DNA from: Sulfurovum sp.
GTDB lineage: Bacteria; Campylobacterota; Campylobacteria; Campylobacterales; Sulfurovaceae
NCBI GenBank assembly: GCA_027068435.1
Contig: JAMOTA010000057.1
Location: 1-64,000, forward strand
DNA: 64,000 nt
Reading direction: 5' to 3'
Made by a program: the position numbers and the translations under genes. Shown here one piece after another: positions 17,330-25,718 of the stretch. The notes under the pieces are model-generated. The model had not been told where the DNA came from. It worked only from the letters and a program-made list of their open reading frames with translations, and did no database searches. The number at the start of each line of letters is the position of its first letter. The stretch's first letter is position 1.

Positions 17330-19035
17330 GATTTTCAAGATTATTAATCCCTACAACTAAAGAGACACCAAATGATGCAACATTGGCTAGCCATATTTAC
17401 CTAATACGTGGAGGATTTATCCAGTCGGTAGGTGGTTCTGGACTTTACAACTTCTTGCCGTTGGGTAAAAAAGTGTTAGATAAAGTACGTGCAGTAGTAA
17501 AAGATGAACTTGATAAAGCAAACTGTCAAGAGGTAAGTCTCTCTTTTGTAACACCTGCATCACTTTGGAAAGAGAGTGGACGTTTTGAAAAGTATGGTAA
17601 AGAGCTTTTACGTTTTAAAGATCGTAAAAATAATGACTTTATTTTAGGACCAACACATGAAGAGATGATGGTAAACCTTGTAAAGCAGACTGTAAAGAGT
17701 TACAAGCAGTTACCTCTGAACCTTTATCAGATTAACCTCAAATTCCGTGATGAGATTAGACCTCGTTTTGGACTCATGCGTGGACGTGAGTTTCTCATGA
17801 AAGATGGATACAGTTTTCACACTTCTACTGAAGATATGGAACGTGAATTTACTTTTATGGAAGAGACTTATAAAAAAATATTTAGACGTTTAGGTTTGGA
17901 TTTTAGGGTAGTAGAAGCAGATTCAGGAGCTATTGGTGGTAGTGGTTCTAAAGAGTTTATGGTTCTTGCAGACTCTGGAGAAGATACTATAGTAGTATGT
18001 GATGCTTGTGACTATGGTGCTAACATTGAAGCAGCAGTGAGAAAAGAGAAAACATGTGATGAAGAAGCACCTGAAGCAGTTTTTGCAAAGTTTCATACAC
18101 CTAATACCAAAACTATAGATGAGTTAAGTGAATTTTTCCATGTTAACCCTTTTTACCTTGTAAAAACTGTAGCTAAAAAAGCACTTTATGATGAGGGTGA
18201 ATCAAAAATAGTACTTTTTGCATTAAGAGGTTCTGATGACCTTCAAGAGGTAAAAGCATCTAATGCAGTACAAGCAAATGAGCTAGTAGATGTTTCAGAA
18301 GAGGAGTTAACTAAGCTAGGGTTAGTTGCAGGTTATATGAGCCCTACTATAGTACCTGAAAATGTAATAGTAGTCCTAGATAATGAACTTAAAGAGGCAA
18401 GCTCTATGATATGTGGTGCAAATGAAGAGGAGTATCATCTTATAGGAAATAGCTTTAAAGGTGTAGAAGCAAACTACCACGATGTTATTTCTGTACAAGA
18501 GGGCGACTTGTGTGTATGTTGTGGAGAGCCTTTACGTTATACTAAGGGGATAGAAGCTGGGCATATTTTTCAGTTAGGTACACAATATTCAGAAGCGTTA
18601 GGAGCAAACTTTTTAGATGAAAACGGAAAGTCTAAACCTATGGTCATGGGGACTTACGGTATAGGTGTGAGTCGTTTACTCGCAGCCATTATCGAGCAAA
18701 ATCATGATGATAAAGGGTGTATCTGGACAAAAGCATCAGCACCTTTTGATTTACATATTATTATCTCTAACATTAAAGATGAGAAACAAGTAGCGTTAGG
18801 TGAGGAGCTTTATGAATCGCTAAAAGCTAAAGGGCTTGATGTACTATTAGATGATAGAAAAGAGCGTTTTGGTTCAAAGATAAAAGATTATGAACTTTTA
18901 GGTGTACCACATGCTGTAATAATAGGTAAAAAACTTCAAGATGGTACAGTAGAGTTTGTAACAAGAAAAGAGATAGTAAAAGAGTCTGTTTTAGCTGAGA
19001 ATATAATGAATCTAGTTGAAGAAAGGATGCTTTAA
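17326..19035 (+). CDS. proS: Prolyl-tRNA synthetase, bacterial type with editing insert
   Basis: 569 residues, normal for the bacterial ProRS form. Class II motifs are visible: [12 protein letters not shown], then [17 protein letters not shown] (motif 2) and [11 protein letters not shown] (motif 3). Between about 215 and 400 lies the INS editing domain, which removes mischarged Ala-tRNA. A C-terminal anticodon-binding domain follows (about 470-569). It overlaps hemA by 4 bases. Co-transcription of a tRNA synthetase with haem genes is conserved in this class. Confidence 0.97.
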   Translation: MRFSRLLIPTTKETPNDATLASHIYLIRGGFIQSVGGSGLYNFLPLGKKVLDKVRAVVKDELDKANCQEVSLSFVTPASLWKESGRFEKYGKELLRFKDRKNNDFILGPTHEEMMVNLVKQTVKSYKQLPLNLYQINLKFRDEIRPRFGLMRGREFLMKDGYSFHTSTEDMEREFTFMEETYKKIFRRLGLDFRVVEADSGAIGGSGSKEFMVLADSGEDTIVVCDACDYGANIEAAVRKEKTCDEEAPEAVFAKFHTPNTKTIDELSEFFHVNPFYLVKTVAKKALYDEGESKIVLFALRGSDDLQEVKASNAVQANELVDVSEEELTKLGLVAGYMSPTIVPENVIVVLDNELKEASSMICGANEEEYHLIGNSFKGVEANYHDVISVQEGDLCVCCGEPLRYTKGIEAGHIFQLGTQYSEALGANFLDENGKSKPMVMGTYGIGVSRLLAAIIEQNHDDKGCIWTKASAPFDLHIIISNIKDEKQVALGEELYESLKAKGLDVLLDDRKERFGSKIKDYELLGVPHAVIIGKKLQDGTVEFVTRKEIVKESVLAENIMNLVEERML

Positions 19036-19461
19036 ATGTTTCTTATAATGGCTGTTCCATTTCTTTTATTGGAGTTGTATTTCTCTTTAAAAGTAGGTGA
19101 AAACATAGGTTTCATGTTTTCAGCTTTATGGATAGTAATGAGTATGATAGTAGGGATAAGAGTATTGAAGTTCTCTTCTTTGTCTATTATGGGAAATATG
19201 AGTGCTGTATCAAGAGGTAAGTTAAGTATGCAGAGCTTTCAAAATGCTAGTACTGCGTATTTAATAGGGGCTATATTTCTTATTATCCCAGGTGTATTGA
19301 CAGATTTTTTAGGTGTTTTAGCACTGATTTATACACTCTATTTACAATTTGTAGCTAAAATAACACCAGAAAAAACAAAATTTACACAAGAACAAGGAGA
19401 AGAAAATGTCATTGATGTCGAAATTATTAACGAGTACCCTGATAGCAACAGTCGCACTTAG
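19036..19461 (+). CDS. FxsA-family membrane protein
   Basis: 141 residues with three to four hydrophobic segments, starting MFLIMAVPFLLLELYFSLKVG. The ELYF-x(4)-G start and the loop with PGVLTDFLG match the FxsA family (named for F-exclusion suppressor). Molecular function is poorly known. The ATG follows the proS stop directly. The last 56 bases overlap the next gene in another frame, an unusually long overlap for this operon. Confidence 0.75.
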   Translation: MFLIMAVPFLLLELYFSLKVGENIGFMFSALWIVMSMIVGIRVLKFSSLSIMGNMSAVSRGKLSMQSFQNASTAYLIGAIFLIIPGVLTDFLGVLALIYTLYLQFVAKITPEKTKFTQEQGEENVIDVEIINEYPDSNSRT

Positions 19462-20245
19462 TGCAGCAGTACAACCAACTGAAAAGGTACTATTAAAGTA
19501 TGTCAAAAGAAATATAGTAAAGAATCCTCAAGTAAAGGTTAATGGTCTTACTATTCTTGAAAAGAAAAAACATAAAGACTTAGCAGGTTGGGATATTTAC
19601 CTAACTACAATGGATTTAACTTTTCAGAAAAAAGAGGTTCATGTTCCAGAGACAATGTTTGTAAAAGATGGCTTAGTAACAGGACATTTAGTTAACCTTA
19701 AAACAGGTAATGACTATCGTACAGAGATTAAACCAACAGTACCAAAGAGTATGTATAATGATGCACATCTTCTTTTTGGTAATAAAGATGCAAAACATAA
19801 AGTTCTTATCTTCTCTGATCCTCAGTGTCCATTCTGTCAAGAAGAGGTACCTTCCATCTTTAAAGCAGCTAAAGAGAATCCTACAGTTTTGGCAGTCTAT
19901 TATTATCATTTACCGTTATTAAAACTTCACCCTGTTTCAGGTGTACTTACACGTATTATGCATGTAGCACAGCACGAGGGTAAAGTAGATATAGTAAATA
20001 AAATTTATAGCTTAAAGATAGATGCTAAAGAGACTAATGCTACTAAAATAATAGCAGCAGTAAAAAAGCATTCAGGTTATGTAGTAACCAAAACACAGAT
20101 AGATGCTAAAGAGGTTAAAAAAGCTCTTAAAGAAGATGCAAATGCAGCAGCGAAGATGATGGTTTCAGGTACTCCTACTATTTATATTGATGGAGAGTGG
20201 GATAAAACAAGAAATAGTTACTTGAATTTAATAGATAGCAAATAA
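19406..20245 (+). CDS. Periplasmic thioredoxin-fold disulfide oxidoreductase (Dsb-like)
   Basis: 279 residues. N-terminal signal (SKLLTSTLIATVALSAAVQ), then a dimerisation-like N domain (about 25-120) and a thioredoxin fold. The active site is CPFC in FSDPQCPFCQEE, and the cis-proline loop is VSGTPTIYI. The layout resembles DsbC/DsbG and the H. pylori HP0231-type oxidoreductase, so it probably forms or repairs disulfides in the periplasm. The start is well set by AAGGAGAAG just before the ATG. It overlaps the end of the FxsA-like gene by 56 bases. Confidence 0.85.
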   Translation: MSLMSKLLTSTLIATVALSAAVQPTEKVLLKYVKRNIVKNPQVKVNGLTILEKKKHKDLAGWDIYLTTMDLTFQKKEVHVPETMFVKDGLVTGHLVNLKTGNDYRTEIKPTVPKSMYNDAHLLFGNKDAKHKVLIFSDPQCPFCQEEVPSIFKAAKENPTVLAVYYYHLPLLKLHPVSGVLTRIMHVAQHEGKVDIVNKIYSLKIDAKETNATKIIAAVKKHSGYVVTKTQIDAKEVKKALKEDANAAAKMMVSGTPTIYIDGEWDKTRNSYLNLIDSK

Positions 20246-20262
20246 ATTATAAAGTGAAATAA

Positions 20263-21216
20263 GTGGAAAAATTAATTATAGCAACAAGAGCGAGTAACTT
20301 GGCTCTTTGGCAAGCTTATCATATAAAAGAGAGAGTGGAAGCTTTATTCCCAAATGTAACTGTTGAACTAAATAAAATCGTCTCAAAAGGCGATAAAATA
20401 CTAGATAAACCTTTAGCACTTATAGGTGGTAAAGGGCATTTTACTAAAGAGCTTGAGGATGAGATGTTAGCAGGTAATGCAGACCTTGCCGTACATTCTC
20501 TTAAAGATGTACCAACTTATATTCCTGAGGGGTTAGAGCTTTGTGCTATTACGACTCGTCAAGATCAAAGTGATGTACTTCTCTCTCATACTTATGATTC
20601 ATTAGATGCCTTACCTCAAGGTGCAGTGGTTGGTACTACAAGTCTTAGACGACGTATGCAACTTCTTGAAAAACGACCTGATTTGGTAGTTAAAGAGCTT
20701 AGAGGAAATGTCAATACACGTCTTAGAAAACTTAAAGAGGGGCAGTATGATGCTATTATCTTGGCATATATTGGTCTTTATAGACTTGATTTGCTTAAAG
20801 ATATTCCTTATGTAAAAAAGTTAGATTTTTTCATTCCACCTATGGGACAAGCAGCACTTGGAATAGAGATAGTAAGTTCTAATGATAGAGTAAGAGAGAT
20901 AGCCATGAGTCTTAATGATGAAAACTCATTTATCTGTACTAAATTAGAGCGTGATTTTGTCTCAAAAATTGGTGCAGGATGTTCTGCTCCTGTGGCTGTA
21001 AATGCTATTATTGCTGGGGAGACTATCACAGTAAAAGCTATGCTTGGTTATCCAGATGGAACAAACATCATGCATAAAGAGTTAAATGCATTAGTAACTG
21101 AATGTGATACACTTGGAGAACAACTTGCAGAAACTATGATAGCTGAAGGTGCATTAGATATCTTAGCTAAAGCAGAAGAGATAGCATTTAAAGATGAGAT
21201 GCCAGAGAGAATGTAA
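20263..21216 (+). CDS. hemC: Porphobilinogen deaminase (hydroxymethylbilane synthase)
   Basis: 317 residues. It joins four porphobilinogens into hydroxymethylbilane in haem synthesis. Signatures are ATRASNLALWQA (7-18), HSLKDVPT, TSLRRRMQL and ELRGNVNTRLRKL. The dipyrromethane cofactor-binding cysteine is Cys240 in GAGCSAPV. The start is GTG at 20263, beginning EKLIIATRAS. It is the last gene of the hemA-proS operon and is followed by a weak stem-loop. Confidence 0.97.
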   Translation: MEKLIIATRASNLALWQAYHIKERVEALFPNVTVELNKIVSKGDKILDKPLALIGGKGHFTKELEDEMLAGNADLAVHSLKDVPTYIPEGLELCAITTRQDQSDVLLSHTYDSLDALPQGAVVGTTSLRRRMQLLEKRPDLVVKELRGNVNTRLRKLKEGQYDAIILAYIGLYRLDLLKDIPYVKKLDFFIPPMGQAALGIEIVSSNDRVREIAMSLNDENSFICTKLERDFVSKIGAGCSAPVAVNAIIAGETITVKAMLGYPDGTNIMHKELNALVTECDTLGEQLAETMIAEGALDILAKAEEIAFKDEMPERM

Positions 21217-21240
21217 AGATTTTCTTTATCACAATCTTTA
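21214..21240 (+). terminator. Weak stem-loop after hemC
   Basis: TAAAGATT (21214-21221, including the hemC stop) pairs with AATCTTTA (21233-21240) around an 11-base loop. The stem is short and A/T-rich, so some read-through into the next gene is possible. Confidence 0.35.
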
Positions 21241-21260
21241 AATATATTATAGGAGATAAA

Positions 21261-22031
21261 ATGAAAAAATTAATAACAAATACATTACTGAGTTTAACAC
21301 TGCTCTCTACTTCAGCAATATATGCTGATGATAGCAGTGAGTGGGAGCATAGTGTTTCACTTTATGGTTGGCTTCCAAGCTTTAATGGCACACTAGAATA
21401 TACAATACCTAGTGATGGTGCAGAACCAGAAGAGGATGCAGAATCAAGTTCTATAGATAACTTAGATATGGTTTTTATGGGTTCTTATGAAGCTAGAAAA
21501 GAAAAATGGTCTTTTTTAGCAGATGTAATTTACTTAAAAATGTCTGCTGATCAGGGAAAATCTATTACAATTTTTCCTAGATTGGGAGGACCAAGTTTTG
21601 AAGTAGGTGCAGAAGAAGAATTAAAAGCTTGGTTACTAGGTTTTTATGGTGGATACAATATTATTGATATAGATAATTTTACTATGGATGCTATTGCAGG
21701 TATGCGTTACTTTTATTTAGGAGTAGATGCTAAATTTAGTTTGGCTAATCGTAATGTATCACTCTCTCCTTCTAATGAATCGTATGATGCTATTGTTGGT
21801 GTAAAAGGTAAAGTAGATATTAATCAAAATTGGTATATTCCCTATCTTTTTGATATTGGTACTGGAGATACAGACTTAACATGGCAAGCAGAAACAAGTT
21901 TAGGATATAGATTTGACTGGGGTGATATACTCTTAACATATCGTTATATTCATTATGATAAAGATGATTCAGGATTGGTAAATGACTTTGATTTATATGG
22001 TCCTAAAATAGGAGTAGTTTTACACTTTTAA
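21261..22031 (+). CDS. Outer-membrane beta-barrel protein
   Basis: 256 residues. Signal peptide MKKLITNTLLSLTLLSTSAIYA. The mature chain alternates hydrophobic and polar residues in short strands (VSLYGWLPSF, WSFLADVIYLKMSA, ILLTYRYIHYD) and ends with an aromatic residue in the strand YGPKIGVVLHF, the usual targeting signal for BAM insertion. I cannot name a substrate or function. The opening resembles uncharacterised outer-membrane proteins of marine proteobacteria. An AGGAG box precedes the ATG. Confidence 0.75.
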   Translation: MKKLITNTLLSLTLLSTSAIYADDSSEWEHSVSLYGWLPSFNGTLEYTIPSDGAEPEEDAESSSIDNLDMVFMGSYEARKEKWSFLADVIYLKMSADQGKSITIFPRLGGPSFEVGAEEELKAWLLGFYGGYNIIDIDNFTMDAIAGMRYFYLGVDAKFSLANRNVSLSPSNESYDAIVGVKGKVDINQNWYIPYLFDIGTGDTDLTWQAETSLGYRFDWGDILLTYRYIHYDKDDSGLVNDFDLYGPKIGVVLHF

Positions 22032-22048
22032 GTAGTTGTTTCTCTTAT

Positions 22049-22073
22049 GTTCAACAGTAGTAAACTGTTGAAC
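22049..22073. terminator. Stem-loop between the barrel protein gene and yebC
   Basis: GTTCAACAGT (22049-22058) pairs perfectly with ACTGTTGAAC (22064-22073), loop of 5. It lies between two convergent genes, so it may stop transcription from both sides. Confidence 0.75.
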
Positions 22074-22086
22074 ACACTATCTTATT

Positions 22087-22824
22087 TTAGTTTATATTTG
22101 TATAAACAGCTTGTACATCTTCATCATCTTCGAGTTTATCGATGAGTGTATCTAGCTCTTCCATCTGTTCATCTGTAAGATCAATAGGTGTATTGGCTAT
22201 ACGTTCATGTTTTGCAGACTTCACTTTTATGTTCATCTCTTCTAAGGCTTTACTCATATCACCAAATGCTGAAAACTCTGCAAATATTTTGATAATGGCC
22301 TTGTCTTCACCCTCTTCTTGTGGCTCCATTGTCTCTTCTATCTCTTCAAGACCTGCGTCTATAAGTTCAAGTTCAAGCTCCTCTGTATCCATATCTTCAG
22401 TTTTATAAAAAGTAAATACAGACTTTTGTGTAAACATAAAGTTTAGTGAACCTGAAGTAAGCATTTCTGTTTTGTTTCTTACTAGTGTAGCTTTTACATT
22501 TGCTACAGTTCTTGTACCATTATCTGTTGCACAATCAATGATAAGCTGTACACCATAAGGTCCTTTTGCTTCGTAGTGGATCTCTTTAATGTCAGCAGCA
22601 TCTTTACCTTGTGCTCTTTTTATAGCTGCTTCAATGTTATGTTTAGGCATATTCTGTGCTTTAGCATTGAGAATAGCGGTACGAAGTGTAGGGTTCATAT
22701 CGGGGTCAGGACTACCAGCTTTTGCAGCCATAGTAATAATGTTTCCTAGTTTAGGAAACAGTCTTGACATTGCACCCCATCTTTTTAGTTTTGACGCTTT
22801 ACGGTATTCAAATGCTCTACCCAT
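22087..22824 (-). CDS. yebC: YebC/PmpR family protein
   Basis: 245 residues, starting MGRAFEYRKASKLKRWGAMSR, with the family core IITMAAKAGSPDPDMNPTLR and MPKHNIEAAIKRAQG. The C-terminal part is acidic with ADVQAVYTNIN-type ending (here DEDVQAVYTNIN). YebC proteins have been described as DNA-binding regulators and, more recently, as translation factors that relieve ribosome stalling at proline-rich stretches. The sequence does not decide between these. It is a single gene with a stem-loop at its 3' end. Confidence 0.93.
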   Translation of the reverse strand: MGRAFEYRKASKLKRWGAMSRLFPKLGNIITMAAKAGSPDPDMNPTLRTAILNAKAQNMPKHNIEAAIKRAQGKDAADIKEIHYEAKGPYGVQLIIDCATDNGTRTVANVKATLVRNKTEMLTSGSLNFMFTQKSVFTFYKTEDMDTEELELELIDAGLEEIEETMEPQEEGEDKAIIKIFAEFSAFGDMSKALEEMNIKVKSAKHERIANTPIDLTDEQMEELDTLIDKLEDDEDVQAVYTNIN

Positions 22825-22892
22825 AGTATTTCCTTACAAATTAATTGTGTGATTATACTCCTAAATCAATTAATTATATATATGTAGGGTGG

Positions 22893-22927
22893 ATTTATCT
22901 ACTTAATATTAAAATTAGTAGATAAAT
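22893..22927. repeat. Perfect 11-bp inverted repeat upstream of yebC
   Basis: ATTTATCTACT (22893-22903) and AGTAGATAAAT (22917-22927) form a perfect inverted repeat with a 13-base A/T-rich spacer. It lies between the end of the transglycosylase gene and the start of yebC, both on the minus strand. It could be a terminator for the former or a protein-binding site for the latter. No strong T-run follows on either strand. Confidence 0.5.
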
Positions 22928-22982
22928 TTACGCTATGTGAGCTTCTTTAAAAAGAAAGAATAAATATTTTAGCTCTTAACAT

Positions 22983-23969
22983 TTATTTTACATGCTCAGC
23001 TATGAGATGAATGGCCATTCCGTAAGAGGTAGAGTTGTTATATCGAGTAAGTACTTTAAAGTTTTTTGCTCCTAGCCAGATGTCATCGTGTGTAAGATTC
23101 CTATTTTTAAGTAGGTAGGCTCTAGATTCATTAAAATGACTTACAGGAGTTATTCCATATTTACGTATGGTACTGAGTGATTTTGTTCTTCTATGACTAC
23201 ATTTTAGTCTTTTGTACCTTTTACCTTTAAATGTTGTAGCTACTGTAACTAATGCACCTTTTTTCCAGTGATTTTTATGCATAAATTTCGCAATAATCCC
23301 AATACTATCTTCTAAATCCCAAGGATCTTTAACTCCATCGTGGTTATAGTCCATACCATACTTTCTAAAGACAGAGGGTACTTGTTGTACCATCCCCATA
23401 GCACCTGCAAAAGAGCCTTTAAGTTTAGTAATATCATAGCCCTGTTCTCTTGCCATTAGAAAAAGGTGTTTAAACTCTGATTTGAAAAACTTTTTCATAC
23501 GATTTTGATGAAAGGCAAGAGTAGCTAAAGCATCAAGTACTCTGTAGTCACCACTGTATTCTCCAAATTTACTCTCAACACCTATAAATCCAACAATATA
23601 ATCCATATCTACTTTGTAGTCTATACTTGCTCTTTTTAAGGTTTTGTAATATTTCTTTTTGAATTTCTTAGCTTTTGCTAAACTTATTGGGTCAAGTACA
23701 TGAGCTTTATAGCGTTCCCATGAACCGTTAGTGCTTCCTCTTTTATATCGTCCTGTATATCTGTTTAATGTATCTCTATCTAGTTTTGCATTTTTTAGTA
23801 CAGTATTCATGTACGAGCGTTTAAAATGATACTTTTTAAGCATCATATTGATAAAATTCTTTACCTCTTGTTTAGCTATAAAATTATAGTGAATAGGTGG
23901 TCTATCGTCATTGGCTAGTAGAATTATTGGTATAAGTGATATAAGTAAAAAATACTTTATTGTGTGCAA
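22983..23969 (-). CDS. MltB-like lytic murein transglycosylase
   Basis: 328 residues. Signal peptide MHTIKYFLLISLIPIILLA, then a soluble transglycosylase (SLT_2) domain. The catalytic glutamate is Glu132 in GVESKFGEYSG, followed by ALATLAFH, GSFAGAMGMVQQVPS and DLEDSIGIIAKFM, the hallmarks of the MltB family. It should cleave peptidoglycan glycan strands to 1,6-anhydro ends in the periplasm. No lipobox is seen, so it is probably soluble in the periplasm. The start is TTG, chosen because it gives a complete signal peptide. Confidence 0.9.
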   Translation of the reverse strand: MHTIKYFLLISLIPIILLANDDRPPIHYNFIAKQEVKNFINMMLKKYHFKRSYMNTVLKNAKLDRDTLNRYTGRYKRGSTNGSWERYKAHVLDPISLAKAKKFKKKYYKTLKRASIDYKVDMDYIVGFIGVESKFGEYSGDYRVLDALATLAFHQNRMKKFFKSEFKHLFLMAREQGYDITKLKGSFAGAMGMVQQVPSVFRKYGMDYNHDGVKDPWDLEDSIGIIAKFMHKNHWKKGALVTVATTFKGKRYKRLKCSHRRTKSLSTIRKYGITPVSHFNESRAYLLKNRNLTHDDIWLGAKNFKVLTRYNNSTSYGMAIHLIAEHVK

Positions 23970-24036
23970 ATTTATTCCTTTGATTTTATTTAATATTATA
24001 ACAAAATTAATAAGATTTTTTTAATGTTTTATTATA

Positions 24037-24042
24037 TATAAT
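24037..24042 (+). promoter_or_regulatory. Candidate -10 box for the membrane-anchored unknown gene
   Basis: TATAAT lies 42 bases before the ATG at 24084, in an A/T-rich region between two divergent genes. A -35 match is not evident. Weak evidence. Confidence 0.3.
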
Positions 24043-24083
24043 GAAGGAAAATTTAGTTTGACGCACTTAAGGAAAATATAGCC

Positions 24084-24737
24084 ATGAATATCAAGTACGA
24101 AATTATTAAAAAAGGTCTTATCTATTTTTGGGGAATCACTTTTATTATTGTTGGATTAAAATTTCTTTCTGATTATATAGACACCATTTCAGATACAGTA
24201 AATACTACAGTTACTACAGTGAACACAACAATAACAGAGACAACTGAAAATTTTAATGCTTATAAATTACCTATTAAAGAGAAATTTACTTTAAGAGTTG
24301 AAGGTATTAGTTCTTGTCAAACTGAGTTAAAAGAAAAATTTCATTTAGGGTTATCTGATGATAGTATACGAGATGTACGCAATGAGTGTGAAGATGATGT
24401 TTGTGAATTAGTTGTAGATTTTGTAGATGAAGTTCCAGAATTTATAGAAATAGCAATAAGAGAACATGCTAATGATTATTGTAAAGTGAAGAGATTTGAG
24501 GTAATGAAAAAATATATCTTTTCGGCTTACTATGTTGAACTTAGTTTGACTGATATATTACGTGAAAAGATAAATGGTATTACCTCTTCAGATAGTTTAA
24601 CCCTAAAAAATGCTAAACGTGCATATAGTAATACAAAGGATGAAGAGGAAGATAACCTCTTTAAATATAGTGAAAAAGTAGAAAAAGATATGATTTTAGT
24701 CAATGGTAAAGAGAGACTAGAAGTTAGATTTTATTAA
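24084..24737 (+). CDS. Membrane-anchored protein of unknown function
   Basis: 217 residues. One TM helix near the start (LIYFWGITFIIVGLKFLSDY, about 12-31), then a Thr-rich stretch (TVNTTVTTVNTTITETT), then a soluble acidic domain with four cysteines (in SSCQTELK, NECEDDVCEL and DYCKVK). The soluble part probably lies in the periplasm, where the cysteines could pair. I recognise no family. Its 3' end overlaps the convergent CitE-like gene by 14 bases, so the two share the same stretch of DNA at their ends. Confidence 0.7.
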   Translation: MNIKYEIIKKGLIYFWGITFIIVGLKFLSDYIDTISDTVNTTVTTVNTTITETTENFNAYKLPIKEKFTLRVEGISSCQTELKEKFHLGLSDDSIRDVRNECEDDVCELVVDFVDEVPEFIEIAIREHANDYCKVKRFEVMKKYIFSAYYVELSLTDILREKINGITSSDSLTLKNAKRAYSNTKDEEEDNLFKYSEKVEKDMILVNGKERLEVRFY

Positions 24738-25644
24738 GTACTAACAGACTGTCTCTGTAGATAGGTTCATCTATAAAACCATACTTCTCATGCATAAAGC
24801 CATGGTTATTTTTCATACTCTGTGCTTCAAAAAGATGCTTAATACTCTTAGCACGTTTTATGGCATCAGAGTCTAGGCTAAAGACCTTATTGGCTATCTC
24901 TACTTGTTTTGGTCCCATACACGCTTTACTCTCAAATCCCATTAACTTCTCATGTTGACACCATGCTTTAAAGGTGTCAGTATCGTTATACTCTTGAAAC
25001 ATAAATGAGATAGGGTGAATTCCTGCTATTTTAGCATCTACTAAAAACTTAGAGAGTATATAGTCTATAGTAGGGTTGTTAAGTGTAACGATTGATTGTG
25101 CTAAGCCAAGTGATGTAAGTAAGTCTAAAATACCTAAGTTAGCTACAGTTAAACGCTCATCTATACGAAGTCTTTTTAAGTTACTAAAAGCCTCTTTTGT
25201 CTCTAGTGAGATATGCAACTCTTTATCTGCTGAGAGTAGGGTAAGTATCTGTGCTATCTCAGTCTCTGTTTTTACTTTGGCAACACGTACAGCGTCAAAT
25301 CCAAAATCATTAAGAAAAGCTATCTCTTCTTCTCCACCATCTGCTAATGGGTTAGTTCTTACAATAATAAAAGAAGATGAGTTTTCTAAATGAGATAGAA
25401 AAAGAGCAATATTTAAAAGGGCTTCTTTTTTACGGCTAGGTGCAATGGCATCTTCTAAATTGAGCGTAATCATATCTGCACTACTCTCATCTATACGGTT
25501 AAGATGTTTAAGTTTAAGAGGGTTTAGCATTATGTTAGAACGAAAACGTTTAGAAGTATGTTTAGGTTTTTTATGTTTACCAAAATACTTTGCATACTCT
25601 GTTAAGGGAAGGTTAGTTAAAAAATCAAGGTTTGTAAATATCAT
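24724..25644 (-). CDS. CitE-like HpcH/HpaI-family lyase
   Basis: 306 residues. TIM-barrel family signatures are RSNIMLNP, then ITLNLEDAIAPSRKKEAL (acidic metal-binding ELED-type strand), VRTNPLADGGEE, LHISLETKEAF and IAGIHPISF. The ending carries GFESKACMGPKQVEIANKVF, typical of CitE and malyl-CoA lyase relatives that cleave or form acyl-CoA beta-hydroxy acids. No citrate lyase partner (citD/citF) is beside it, so the substrate is unknown. Stand-alone CitE-like proteins in other bacteria act on citramalyl-CoA or malyl-CoA. Confidence 0.8.
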   Translation of the reverse strand: MIFTNLDFLTNLPLTEYAKYFGKHKKPKHTSKRFRSNIMLNPLKLKHLNRIDESSADMITLNLEDAIAPSRKKEALLNIALFLSHLENSSSFIIVRTNPLADGGEEEIAFLNDFGFDAVRVAKVKTETEIAQILTLLSADKELHISLETKEAFSNLKRLRIDERLTVANLGILDLLTSLGLAQSIVTLNNPTIDYILSKFLVDAKIAGIHPISFMFQEYNDTDTFKAWCQHEKLMGFESKACMGPKQVEIANKVFSLDSDAIKRAKSIKHLFEAQSMKNNHGFMHEKYGFIDEPIYRDSLLVLNKI

Positions 25645-25718
25645 AAAGTTATCATAGCTAAAATTAGTTAAATTTTTTAACTATCTCTAATTTCAGCGAT
25701 TCTATCGCATAATTCGTT

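Noticed and set aside
22930-22960. Small A/T hairpin (CTTTAAAAAG type) after the transglycosylase gene
   Set aside because: The stem is only about 5-6 A/T-rich pairs and could occur by chance in this A/T-rich gap.
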